Shown here piece by piece: positions 40,447 through 48,369 of a stretch of 64,000 nucleotides of DNA (positions are counted from its first letter, which is position 1; each line of letters begins with the position of its first letter). This stretch comes from Blastocatellia bacterium (GTDB lineage Bacteria > Acidobacteriota > Blastocatellia > UBA7656 > JADIYM01). The stretch covers positions 186,001-250,000 of the forward strand of contig JADIYM010000002.1 in assembly GCA_016705245.1 (NCBI GenBank), in the 5' to 3' direction. The notes under the pieces were generated by a model. It was given only the letters and a program-made list of their open reading frames with translations, did not search any database and had not been told where the DNA came from. The translations under genes and the position numbers were made by a program.

Positions 40447-41856
40447 CTACGGCTGTTCGACCAGTTCTGACGGACGTGCGAGGTGCCGCTCGAAGTAGAG
40501 CGAATAGACGAGACAGCGCATCCTCGCGTCGAACGATGACTCGCCGAGCAGCACGCCGGCGCTTCGCAGACGCAGGAAAACCGCGTCGGCGGGCCGTCGC
40601 CCCTCGAGCACATCCCAGACGGCGACGCGTAGATGATGGTCCTGCCCGATGAGCAGCAGAAGCCGGTGGAGATGCTCTCCGAAAGGTCCCTCCAGCGACG
40701 GAGCGACTTCGACGAAGCGGTCGAGGGGCAATCCACTCGCAAGGGCGTGCAGGCCCGTCTGGACCAGGAACGGCTGCCCGCCAACTATGGACGTGAAGAT
40801 CCGCAGGTCCTTGACGTCGGCGAGGGGAGCACCGTATCGCCGATTCAGGTCTTCGACGTGAGCTTCCGTCAGGTCCGATAGAAAGAGGCGGGTGCCGACA
40901 TTGAAGGGAGACTGATTGATGTCCGTGATGAAGAGGCTCGCCTCCGTCGCGTACGCCATGGCGAGCGTGAGGTGTCGCCACGGGCCGCGAGGGTCGAGCG
41001 CGCGCCGGTTGTGCCAGGCGCGAAAAAGGCCGAAAACCTCGCTCGCGAAGGAATACGGGAAGAGCCGATCCACTTCGTCGAGGGCCCATAGAACGGGCAC
41101 TCCGGCAGCGAGCACCTCTTTCCGGACGAAGCGTCCGAAGTTCGTGTTTGCACTGTCTTCGACGTCCCAGACGTCTTTCGGACTCCTGTTCAGCTCGAGC
41201 TCTTCGGCGAGCGACTTCCCGAGTGTGAGGAAGAGCGACTCGGATGAGGCGAGATCGGTCGAGGCGAGATCCTGAAAGTCGGTGAGGACGACACGGACTC
41301 CCGCACGGCGCGCGCGCTCGAGGCCACGCGCCAGAAGCGATGTCTTCCCCACCTGTCGAGCGCCTTTCAGGAGGACGATCGAGTCTCGGCGCGCGATTGC
41401 CTGTTCGAACTCGGCATCGACGTCTCGAATGACATAGAACGCCGAATCGATCGGCATTGCCCCGCCCATCTGCTCGAGCGTGTCATTCCCGGAGCCCGGT
41501 GCCTGCAACTCGACGGCATTCGACTGCACTTCGCGCACGACGACGTCCGCGACAAACCGGTAGCCCCGTTTCGGGATGGTCTCTATGAAGACCGGTCCGG
41601 AATTAGACTGGCCAAGTGCCTTGCGAACGGCTGAGATCGCCTGATTCAGGTTGTTCTCTTCGACCCAGGCATCCGCCCAGACGACCGCCATGAGCTCGTC
41701 TTTTGCCACGACTCGTCCCCTGCGTTCAACGAGCGCGACGAGCGTGTCGACGGCCTTCGGCGGAAGCGCGACCACGTCGGCACCGCGGTAAAGCAGGCGG
41801 TCGCCGGCGTGCAGCCGGAACGGCGGGAACTCGAAAACCATCGGTTCGACAGCCAC
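40447..41856 (-). CDS. Winged-helix DNA-binding protein with AAA-like (PF14516-type) ATPase domain
   Basis: A 469-residue cytosolic protein. Residues 5-105 are an OmpR/CadC-type winged helix (FRLHAGDRLLYRGADVVALPPKAVDTLVALVERRG...SAVRKALGQ...PKRGYRFVADV). Residues about 135-455 are an AAA-like domain with Walker A GARQVGKTS (165-173), Walker B VPVLWALDEVD (253-263) and the SPFNVGTRLFLSDLT motif that is also present in the downstream WD40 protein (TPFNVGVRISLDDFT). There is no receiver and no membrane helix. It looks like a transcription regulator whose ATPase switch senses a signal. It lies 125 bases upstream of the WD40 gene on the same strand. Confidence 0.85.
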   Translation of the reverse strand: MAVEPMVFEFPPFRLHAGDRLLYRGADVVALPPKAVDTLVALVERRGRVVAKDELMAVVWADAWVEENNLNQAISAVRKALGQSNSGPVFIETIPKRGYRFVADVVVREVQSNAVELQAPGSGNDTLEQMGGAMPIDSAFYVIRDVDAEFEQAIARRDSIVLLKGARQVGKTSLLARGLERARRAGVRVVLTDFQDLASTDLASSESLFLTLGKSLAEELELNRSPKDVWDVEDSANTNFGRFVRKEVLAAGVPVLWALDEVDRLFPYSFASEVFGLFRAWHNRRALDPRGPWRHLTLAMAYATEASLFITDINQSPFNVGTRLFLSDLTEAHVEDLNRRYGAPLADVKDLRIFTSIVGGQPFLVQTGLHALASGLPLDRFVEVAPSLEGPFGEHLHRLLLLIGQDHHLRVAVWDVLEGRRPADAVFLRLRSAGVLLGESSFDARMRCLVYSLYFERHLARPSELVEQP

Positions 41857-42007
41857 GTGATGCCCTTCAGATCGTCTTCAGAAAACTTTCAGCGTTCCCT
41901 AAGGAGTATGCGCCGCTTCGGGTCGTACATTCGCGGTGTGACGAGCCGGAGCCGCTGGCACCAAAGGCTCTCAGCAACCTGAACTGAACGCAGAGGAGAG
42001 TACCATC

Positions 42008-42466
42008 ATGACGAAGTACGGAGTATCGAAGAGCACTTTCATCGGAGCCGCCAGACGCGGAGCCGTCCTCGTGATGGCCCTCGCCATCCTCGTCGGAGCA
42101 TCGGCCATCGCGTCGGCTTCATCGACCGGGAACTCGATCGTGGTCAAGGTTCCATTCGCATTCTCGATCGGCTCGTCGACGTTGCCCGCCGGCGACTACA
42201 CGCTTACCGACAAGGGCAACGAGATAATCCAGATTCAAGGATCGGATGCCAACGTGCTCTTCCGGGCGTGGAGGGCTGACTCGGGCGAATCTTCCAAGCG
42301 CGCGTCGGTGGTGTTCCACAGGTATGGCGATCGCTACTTCCTGGTGGGAGTGCAGTCGGCCGACGGTGCGAAGGTCGTGAAGGCCGCGCAGTCCGAGGAT
42401 GAAGAACGACTCGCCAAGGCGGGCGCGAAGCCTCGGATCGTCACCGTTGCCCGTGCGGCGCGTTAG
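42008..42466 (+). CDS. Small secreted protein, acidobacterial 'PFAF...LPAGDYT' family
   Basis: A 152-residue exported protein. A signal peptide covers about 1-38 (GAVLVMALAILVGASAIASA). The mature start IVVKVPFAFSIGSSTLPAGDYTLTDKGNEIIQI is a pattern found in many small exported proteins of Acidobacteria. The rest is a strand-rich beta domain (ASVVFHRYGDRYFLVGVQS) ending in a charged tail. An AGGAG precedes the ATG. The function of the family is not known. The gene is divergent from the winged-helix AAA gene. Confidence 0.75.
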   Translation: MTKYGVSKSTFIGAARRGAVLVMALAILVGASAIASASSTGNSIVVKVPFAFSIGSSTLPAGDYTLTDKGNEIIQIQGSDANVLFRAWRADSGESSKRASVVFHRYGDRYFLVGVQSADGAKVVKAAQSEDEERLAKAGAKPRIVTVARAAR

Positions 42467-42536
42467 GGAATTCACTTTCGACTTTTCGTTGGCGAGCCGC
42501 GGTGGCACCCCGCGCCTCGTCGGCGAAACAGGAGGA

Positions 42537-42561
42537 CCCGGAACGAGGCGGTCGTTCCGGG
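42537..42561 (+). terminator. Terminator-like hairpin after the secreted-protein gene
   Basis: CCCGGAACGA (42537-42546) pairs with TCGTTCCGGG (42552-42561) around a 5-base loop, 71 bases after the stop. There is no T-run, so termination strength is uncertain. The rest of the gap to feoB (42467-42764) holds a short G-run at about 42594-42602 and the feoB promoter. Confidence 0.5.
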
Positions 42562-42701
42562 CCTTCGCCCTGTGAGGGATGCGCCCTGGCAGCGGGGGGG
42601 GCGGGGCCGCTTTGGTTTCCCTGGAATTGCGGCTGTCACCCGAACGTAACCAAAGCGGCGATTCACGCCGCACTCCAAAGCGATTCGCGCATAACTCTCA
42701 T

Positions 42702-42732
42702 CTTGAAAATGACTTTCAAGAACTGCTATCCT
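42702..42732 (+). promoter_or_regulatory. feoB promoter with overlapping Fur-like operator
   Basis: A 19-base palindrome, CTTGAAA-ATGAC-TTTCAAG (42702-42720), fits the 7-1-7 Fur-box pattern (TGAAAAT G ACTTTCA). Its left arm supplies the -35 TTGAAA (42703-42708); TATCCT (42727-42732) is the -10 at an 18-base spacing. Binding of an iron-sensing repressor here would block polymerase. It lies 33 bases before the feoB start. Confidence 0.65.
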
Positions 42733-42764
42733 CCGCCTTCGATTCAGGATCGACGAAGGAAGCA

Positions 42765-44993
42765 ATGGAGAATCAATCGTCGCCACGGGGCCGAATCACT
42801 CTGGTCGGGAATCCGAACGTCGGCAAATCCGTCATCTTCGGTTACCTGACCGGTCGATACACGATCGTTTCGAACTATCCCGGCACGACGGTCGAAGTGG
42901 CTCGTGGAGAAATGCGGTTCGGCGGACGAGACTTCGAGGTCGTCGACACACCCGGCACCAACAGCCTTGACCCGCAATCGGAAGATGAGCGGGTAACTCG
43001 TGACATCCTTCTCAGCGAGCCTCCCGACATCCTGATTCAGGTCGCCGACGTCAAGAATCTACGCAGAACGCTCCTGCTGACGTCGCAACTCGCAGAGCTC
43101 GGACGTCCGATGATCCTCGTCCTGAACCTGATGGACGAGGCGCGACAGCGGGGAATCACTGTCGACAGCGCCGCAATCGCCGAGATTTTTGGAATTCCCG
43201 TCGTGGAGACCGTCGCTCCCTACGGCGAGGGACTCAACGATCTCAGCAAGGCGCTCGGCAGGGCTGCTGTTCCGAACGATCCGCTCGCGGACCAGTTGCG
43301 GATGTCGGTTTCACGAGCCGCCGATGTTGCGGCCCTGGCAGCGTCCGGGGCGACGGCGATGCGAGTTCACCAGTCCGCCACGCTGGTCGGCGTATCGGGT
43401 CTCGGCGATGCGGTCGACCTCGAGCACCGCCGCTCACAGTGGGTCGACGAGTCGGTCGAGACACTCAAGACGATTCGTGAACGGACAGTCTTCGATGCGT
43501 CGGACACCATGTCGACCAGGATTCTCTTCGGACTTCTGGCCGTCGGACTCGGGTTGCTCGTCCACACGGAGGTGGGCTCGCTGTTCGGATGGACGACGCT
43601 CTATTCGTTGGCCCAGACAGCGGTGCAGGCGATTGGCCCCCCGGTGTCCGAGGCTCTGACCGGAGTGCTGGCTCCACTCGCGACTTTGATCGTGGGAACT
43701 GCAAACGACGAAGGCGTGTTCGAGTTTGGGCTTCTCCACGCCGTGGCGCACTTTCTGTCGGTCCTCGCTCCAGTTGTGGTGCCGTTCTTCCTTCTCATCC
43801 GAAGATCTCGTCGGTTTGCCGAGAACTTCGGGATCTGGTCGCGAAGTCCCATCTTTGGCGCGCCGATCCTGTTGACGGTGCTCGTGCTCGTATATGAGTT
43901 CGTGGGCTTCATCGGGGCGCAGACGCTTGTTGGGACTCTCGAAGAGGGGATCTTCAACCAGTACATCAACCCGGGTCTGCGAGCGCTCATTCCCCTCGGG
44001 TTTTTTCACGATCTGATCGTCGGCAACCCCGCCGACAACTATCGGAACGACTACGGGCTCGTGTCGGTCGGCGTCACGTATGCGGTCGCAATCGTCCTCC
44101 CCGTCGTCGGCACGTTCTTCATCGCGTTCGGATTGCTCGAAGATTCGGGCTACCTGCCGCGCCTGGCCATCCTCGGTGATCGAATCTTCCGATTGATGGG
44201 ACTGAACGGAAAGGCCATCCTGCCGATGGTGCTGGGGCTCGGCTGCGACACGATGGCCACGATGACGACGCGCATTCTTGCGACCCCGAAGGAACGACTG
44301 ATTGCCACGTTGCTGCTCGCGCTTGGCGTACCGTGCTCCGCGCAGCTCGGCGTCATCCTCGGAATTTCGGCTGGGATTTCTCCGGTCGCGACGCTCATCG
44401 TGCTCGGCGTTGTCCTCTCGCAGATGTTGCTCGTCGGCTACCTGTCGGCGAAGCTCATCCGCGGAGAGCCAAGTCCGTTTCTCTTCGAGATCCCCCCGAT
44501 TCGCGTTCCGGTCGTCAGGAATGTCGCGATCAAGACGGGGTTTCGAATCAAGTGGTTCCTGCGCGAGGCCGTCCCGCTCTTCATCCTCGGAACGCTCATC
44601 CTGTTCCTGCTGGACAGGATCCAGGTGCCGTTCGTTGCAGGAGCGATGTCCGGAATCGAGGCCATCGAGATCGTCTTTCGACCGGTCGTCACCGGCATTC
44701 TGCACATGCCGGCGGAGACGGCCAAGGTATTCATTCTCGGGTTTCTTCGTCGCGACTATGGGGCGGCCGGCCTCTTCGACATGGCCAAGGACAATATCCT
44801 GACGGTCCAGCAGCTCATCACGTCGATGATCGTCATGACGCTGTTCGTTCCCTGTATCGCCAACTTCTTCGTGATGATCAAGGAGCAGGGAGCGAAGAAG
44901 GCCTTCGCGATTCTCGGGTTCATCACGCCCTTTGCCATCGCCGTGGGAGCTGTGGTTTCGTACGTCCTCAGGATGTTCCATCTCTTCGAATGA
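42765..44993 (+). CDS. feoB: Ferrous iron transport protein B
   Basis: A 742-residue inner-membrane Fe(II) transporter. The N-terminal G domain has G1 GNPNVGKS (15-22), the G2 loop SNYPGTT, G3 DTPGT and G4 NLMD. The membrane part has two Gate repeats, including FGLLEDSGYLPRLAILGDRIFRLMGLNGKAILPMVLGLGCDTMATM, which carries the conserved cysteine. The ATG at 42765 follows AAGGAAG and gives the normal length; the frame open further upstream is not FeoB-like. It overlaps the DtxR-type gene (ATGA). A separate FeoA is not seen, but the regulator downstream has a FeoA-like domain. Confidence 0.96.
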   Translation: MENQSSPRGRITLVGNPNVGKSVIFGYLTGRYTIVSNYPGTTVEVARGEMRFGGRDFEVVDTPGTNSLDPQSEDERVTRDILLSEPPDILIQVADVKNLRRTLLLTSQLAELGRPMILVLNLMDEARQRGITVDSAAIAEIFGIPVVETVAPYGEGLNDLSKALGRAAVPNDPLADQLRMSVSRAADVAALAASGATAMRVHQSATLVGVSGLGDAVDLEHRRSQWVDESVETLKTIRERTVFDASDTMSTRILFGLLAVGLGLLVHTEVGSLFGWTTLYSLAQTAVQAIGPPVSEALTGVLAPLATLIVGTANDEGVFEFGLLHAVAHFLSVLAPVVVPFFLLIRRSRRFAENFGIWSRSPIFGAPILLTVLVLVYEFVGFIGAQTLVGTLEEGIFNQYINPGLRALIPLGFFHDLIVGNPADNYRNDYGLVSVGVTYAVAIVLPVVGTFFIAFGLLEDSGYLPRLAILGDRIFRLMGLNGKAILPMVLGLGCDTMATMTTRILATPKERLIATLLLALGVPCSAQLGVILGISAGISPVATLIVLGVVLSQMLLVGYLSAKLIRGEPSPFLFEIPPIRVPVVRNVAIKTGFRIKWFLREAVPLFILGTLILFLLDRIQVPFVAGAMSGIEAIEIVFRPVVTGILHMPAETAKVFILGFLRRDYGAAGLFDMAKDNILTVQQLITSMIVMTLFVPCIANFFVMIKEQGAKKAFAILGFITPFAIAVGAVVSYVLRMFHLFE

Positions 44994-45658
44994 GCCTGAA
45001 AACAACAAGACGAGTCGATGAAGTCCTCGAAGCCATCTGGGCGACGGACGAGGCGAATGAAGCCACGGTCGCGAGCGTCCGCGAGGCCGCGGTTGGTGGC
45101 GCGAGCGACGAGGTCCTCTCAACCATGCAGTCGCGCGGGCTGATCTCGGTCGCCGGGGCGGGCGACTCGGCCACGATTTCACTCTCCGAAGACGGCCGGG
45201 CAATCGCGCGACGCATCATCCGGGGCCATCGCCTCGCCGAGCGCCTCGTCACCGACGTCCTCGGTGCGTCGGTTGAGGCTGCGGAGGGAGCGGCGTGCGA
45301 ATTCGAGCACACTGTCTCGCCGGAGCTCACGGACTCGATCTGTACGCTGCTTGGACACCCGACCGTCAGCCCTCGAGGCAAACCGATTCCGGACGGCGAT
45401 TGCTGCAAGTCCGCTCGGTCTTCCGTCGGGCCGGTCGTCGTCCCGGCGTCGTCGCTCGAGATCGGAGACGAGGGCCGCGTGGCATACGTCGCGCACGTCA
45501 CGCACGCCATCGGACACCAGCTCGCGAGCCTCGGCGTTTCTCCCGGTGTTCCAGTACGTCTTCATCAGCGATGGCCGAGCTTCGTCCTGATGTGCGAAGA
45601 GACCGAGGTCGCCGTCGAGGAATCCATCGCGAAGTGCATTTTCGTGCGCCGAGGCTGA
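44990..45658 (+). CDS. DtxR/MntR-family metal-dependent repressor with FeoA-like domain
   Basis: A 222-residue regulator. The N-terminal winged helix (about 8-70) is a diverged iron-dependent-repressor HTH (VLEAIWATDEANEATVASVREAA...LSTMQSRGLISV). The metal-binding dimerisation domain follows (ARRIIRGHRLAERLVTDVLG, ACEFEHTVSPEL, then the HPTVSPRGKPIPDGDCC segment), and the C-terminal SH3-like FeoA domain is at about 145-222. Metal ligands in CEFEH and GDCC are present. It is translationally coupled to feoB and is likely to report Fe(II) or Mn(II) and control the operon. Confidence 0.9.
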   Translation: MSLKTTRRVDEVLEAIWATDEANEATVASVREAAVGGASDEVLSTMQSRGLISVAGAGDSATISLSEDGRAIARRIIRGHRLAERLVTDVLGASVEAAEGAACEFEHTVSPELTDSICTLLGHPTVSPRGKPIPDGDCCKSARSSVGPVVVPASSLEIGDEGRVAYVAHVTHAIGHQLASLGVSPGVPVRLHQRWPSFVLMCEETEVAVEESIAKCIFVRRG

Positions 45659-45691
45659 CTTCTCGCTTTACGGACGTCCATCCGTGAGACT

Positions 45692-45725
45692 GACCCGAGC
45701 GCTACCGCGCCCGGTACTGATGCGT
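45692..45725 (+). repeat. GC-rich dispersed repeat, partial copy 3
   Basis: GACCCGAGCGCTACCGCGCC followed by CGGTACTGATGCG is identical to the central part of copy 1. It lies in the gap between the DtxR-type gene and thrC. Confidence 0.75.
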
Positions 45726-45738
45726 TGGGCATGAGTCC

Positions 45739-45767
45739 TTGAGACGCATTCGTGACAATTCTATGAT
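45739..45767 (+). promoter_or_regulatory. Promoter of threonine synthase gene, short leader
   Basis: TTGAGA (45739-45744), a 17-base spacer and TATGAT (45762-45767). Transcription would start near 45774, only about 11 bases before the ATG, and no ribosome binding site is visible. Confidence 0.6.
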
Positions 45768-45784
45768 CGGTCCGCTGTAACACC

Positions 45785-46951
45785 ATGACCTTCCTTTCGC
45801 ATTGCGAATGCTCGGGGTGTGGCGAGCACTACGACGTCGCGGAGCTTCTCAACCTCTGCCGCTGCGGAAAGCCGCTTCTGGCGCGGTACGACCTCGACGC
45901 CGCCGCGGCTGGGTTTCCGAGGGAGGCACTTCGCGATCGCGCTGCGTCGATGTGGAGGTATGAGGAGATGTTGCCGGCGGAGTCGGAAGTCGCCGTCACC
46001 CTTGGCGAGGGCTGGACGCCGCTGCTCGGGGCGCCCCGGCTTGGAAGCTGGCTAGGCCTCCGCAACGTCTACGTGAAGGACGAATCCCTCAATCCAACCG
46101 GCTCGTTCAAGGCGCGCGGCATGAGCGCAGCGGTGACGATGGCCGCATCCCGGGGCGCTCGCGCGTTCGCGGTGCCTTCCGCTGGCAACGCAGCCGGCGC
46201 GTTGGCGGCATACGCCGCGAGAGCCGGGGTTCCGTGCTACATATTCATGCCGGCCGATACGCCGCTCGCGAATCGGATCGAGTGCGCGTACGCGGGAGCT
46301 GACGTGACGCTCGTAGACGGGCTCATCACCGACTGCGGGCGAATCGTCGCCGAGCGCAAGGACGCAGAGGGCTGGTTCGACGTCTCCACTCTGAAGGAGC
46401 CCTACCGGATCGAGGGCAAGAAGACGATGGGCTACGAGCTCGCCGAACAGCTCGGATGGGAGCTTCCCGATGTGATCCTCTATCCGACCGGCGGCGGCAC
46501 CGGTCTCATCGGCATGTGGAAGGCATTCGACGAGATGGAGCGACTCGGATGGATCGGATCGGCGCGTCCGCGCATGGTCTCGGTTCAGGCGTCCGGCTGC
46601 GCGCCGATCGTTCGAGCATTCGAGGCCGGAGCGGAGTCAGCCGACGAATTCCCGAACGCTCACACGGTCGCGTCGGGACTTCGAGTGCCTCGCGCGATCG
46701 GCGATTTCCTGATTCTCAGGGCGCTTCGCGAGAGCGGGGGCACAGCCGTTGCCGTGGACGACGACGACCTGATTGGAGGCGTGCGATCGCTCTGCGAGAC
46801 CGAGGGAATCCTCGCGGCCCCCGAAGGAGGTGCCTGCGTGGCGGCGCTCCGTCGCCTCGTCGAAACCGGCTGGGTCGGTCGCGACGAGCGAGTGGTCATC
46901 TTCAACACCGGCACGGGCGTGAAGTACCTCGAAGCCCTCGGAGGCGCCTGA
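45785..46951 (+). CDS. thrC: Threonine synthase
   Basis: A 388-residue PLP enzyme that converts O-phosphohomoserine to threonine. The N-terminus is a zinc-ribbon-like segment (HCECSGCGEHYD...NLCRCGK; C7, C9, C12, C25, C27), as in the short-type threonine synthases of archaea and many bacteria. The Schiff-base lysine is K109 in NPTGSFKARG; the glycine loop is LYPTGGGTGLIGMWKAF. It is followed within 39 bases by the microcompartment vertex genes. A threonine synthase-like paralogue acting on another substrate cannot be excluded, but the motifs are standard. Confidence 0.93.
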   Translation: MTFLSHCECSGCGEHYDVAELLNLCRCGKPLLARYDLDAAAAGFPREALRDRAASMWRYEEMLPAESEVAVTLGEGWTPLLGAPRLGSWLGLRNVYVKDESLNPTGSFKARGMSAAVTMAASRGARAFAVPSAGNAAGALAAYAARAGVPCYIFMPADTPLANRIECAYAGADVTLVDGLITDCGRIVAERKDAEGWFDVSTLKEPYRIEGKKTMGYELAEQLGWELPDVILYPTGGGTGLIGMWKAFDEMERLGWIGSARPRMVSVQASGCAPIVRAFEAGAESADEFPNAHTVASGLRVPRAIGDFLILRALRESGGTAVAVDDDDLIGGVRSLCETEGILAAPEGGACVAALRRLVETGWVGRDERVVIFNTGTGVKYLEALGGA

Positions 46952-46990
46952 TCAGTGACGGGGCGCCGCCGGCACTGGTATGGTGCCGGC

Positions 46991-47278
46991 ATGCACCTCG
47001 GACGAGTCATCGGAAACGTCGTCTCGACCGCGAAACTCGAGCCGCTCAACGGTCACAAGCTGCTCGTGCTCCAGCCGATCGATGCGGCGGGTCGGTCCGA
47101 TGGCCGGTCGGTCGTCGCCATCGACAGTGTTGGCGCGGGCGTCGGCGAGATCGTCATATGGTGCCGTGGCAAGGAGTCGTCGTTTCCGTTCCTTCCGCGG
47201 AACGTGCCATCGGATTGTTCGGTCGTCGGAATCGTCGACACGGTTTTCGTCGATGACCGTGCGAGGGAGGCGTCGTGA
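46991..47278 (+). CDS. EutN/CcmL-family bacterial microcompartment vertex protein (BMC-P), copy 1
   Basis: A 95-residue protein with the pentameric vertex fold signature: MHLGRVIGNVVSTAKLEPLNGHKLLVLQPID at the start and VAIDSVGAGVGEIVIWCRGKESS in the middle, ending SVVGIVDTVFVDD. Such proteins cap the corners of microcompartment shells. The ATG at 46991 is chosen as it matches the family start; a TGGTATGGT element lies just 8-14 bases before it. The GTGA overlap couples it to copy 2. No shell hexamer (BMC-H) gene is in the window. Confidence 0.9.
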   Translation: MHLGRVIGNVVSTAKLEPLNGHKLLVLQPIDAAGRSDGRSVVAIDSVGAGVGEIVIWCRGKESSFPFLPRNVPSDCSVVGIVDTVFVDDRAREAS

Positions 47279-47571
47279 TTCTCGGGCGCGTTGTCGGCAA
47301 CGTTGTCGCCACGCTGAAGAACGACCGGTACGAAGGAGCGAGGGTCCTGCTCGTCGAGCCAATCGGCCTCGATCTCGCGCGAACGGGCGCCGAGTTCCTC
47401 GCTCTCGATTCGGTGGATGCCGGCGTCGGTGACGTAGTGCTCGTGGTGCGCGAGGGCTGGGCGGCGTCGACGGCGGCGACCGGACGCCCACAGGCGGCGA
47501 TCGATACCGCGATAGTCGGCGTCGTCGATCGCATCGATCTCGAGTCGACCGGTCCCTCCACGACGCCGTAA
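47275..47571 (+). CDS. EutN/CcmL-family bacterial microcompartment vertex protein (BMC-P), copy 2
   Basis: A 98-residue paralogue of the preceding gene: MILGRVVGNVVATLKNDRYEGARVLLVEPIG, then FLALDSVDAGVGDVVLVVREGWAAS and the C-terminal AIVGVVDRIDLE. It starts at GTG 47275, which overlaps the upstream stop. Two vertex paralogues in tandem are seen in planctomycete-type and related loci, where they may form different pentamers. In this window they lack shell hexamers and signature enzymes. Confidence 0.9.
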   Translation: MILGRVVGNVVATLKNDRYEGARVLLVEPIGLDLARTGAEFLALDSVDAGVGDVVLVVREGWAASTAATGRPQAAIDTAIVGVVDRIDLESTGPSTTP

Positions 47572-47597
47572 CGTCTTTGGCTCGAACCGTCTGCTGG

Positions 47598-47603
47598 TAT
47601 ACT
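47598..47603 (+). promoter_or_regulatory. Extended -10 promoter directly in front of the flavoprotein-like gene
   Basis: TGGTATACT is a TGn-extended -10 (hexamer at 47598-47603). It sits 9 bases before the ATG at 47613, so the transcript would be leaderless or nearly so. Confidence 0.45.
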
Positions 47604-47612
47604 GGCCGACGT

Positions 47613-48338
47613 ATGCCGGAAATTTCGGATGAGCTCCTCCACGACGTGGCCTCCAACGTCGCGCGCCGAATCGCGTCCGGTTCCAGTGCGACGGCGCCGC
47701 GATCTGGACGGTCCGTGCTCCTTGCCCTCTCCGGCGACGGCGCGGCGCTGGACCGCGAGCTCGCCGATCTTGCGCAGACGGGCGAGTCGCTCGTTGCGGT
47801 CTCTGACGGAACGAACTCGGCGACGGCTCTCGCCGGCGCGCAGGCGAGACTCCCTCGGCTGGCGGTTGCGGCCGATCTCGATGACAGGGACCTCGAGGCG
47901 GCGCTATCGGCCGCTGAGCGTGTCGTGGCGCCCGCAATGAGCCTCGCCCTTGCGTCTCGGGTCGCCTCCCTCCAGACCGATACGCCGGCCTCCCGCGTCA
48001 TCCTTCGAGCGGCCTTGCGTGGCATTCCGGTTTCCGCGTCGCTCAACGAACAGGACTTTGCGATTTCCGACCTCGCGCCGGCCGGGATGCATCGCGCCCT
48101 GGACGGCGTCCTGGAGCGATTGCGGGATCTAGGCGTCCGCGTCGAAGGCCATCGACCGCCCACGGCCGCGAGATCGGTCGCGACCGCTTCATCCGTCGGT
48201 CCGCACCCGAGCGCCGACCGGTTCGCCGCCCGCGAACCTCTCCGTGATTTTGTCGATTCGCTTGCCAGTCAGCCGTGTTCGATGGAACCTGGACAGCCTT
48301 GCGTCGAGTGCGGCGTCTGCGAAATGCGCGGCTTCTGA
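47613..48338 (+). CDS. Flavoprotein-like protein with C-terminal four-cysteine motif, BMC-associated
   Basis: A 241-residue protein not firmly recognised. Residues about 30-175 look like a Rossmann-like alpha/beta fold of the flavoprotein type (SVLLALSGDGAALDRELADLA...RVVAPAMSLALASRVASLQTDTPASRVILRAALRGIPVSAS). After a disordered linker the protein ends with CSMEPGQPCVECGVCEMRG, four cysteines that could bind a metal or Fe-S cluster. Its place right behind two microcompartment vertex genes matches flavoprotein-like genes found with such loci. No catalytic role is claimed. The ATG at 47613 is preferred to an upstream TTG at 47577. Confidence 0.6.
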   Translation: MPEISDELLHDVASNVARRIASGSSATAPRSGRSVLLALSGDGAALDRELADLAQTGESLVAVSDGTNSATALAGAQARLPRLAVAADLDDRDLEAALSAAERVVAPAMSLALASRVASLQTDTPASRVILRAALRGIPVSASLNEQDFAISDLAPAGMHRALDGVLERLRDLGVRVEGHRPPTAARSVATASSVGPHPSADRFAAREPLRDFVDSLASQPCSMEPGQPCVECGVCEMRGF

Positions 48339-48369
48339 GCTTCTGATCCCGAGACCGGGAGGTTACAGC

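Noticed and set aside
41900..42000. SAM-type riboswitch before the small secreted protein
   Set aside because: A GCAACC and a small hairpin suggested it, but the conserved core is missing and the gene has no link to sulfur metabolism.
43434..45203. 589-codon minus-strand open frame opposite feoB
   Set aside because: Shadow of feoB; the sequence is charged and low-complexity with no fold, and would span both feoB and the DtxR-type gene.
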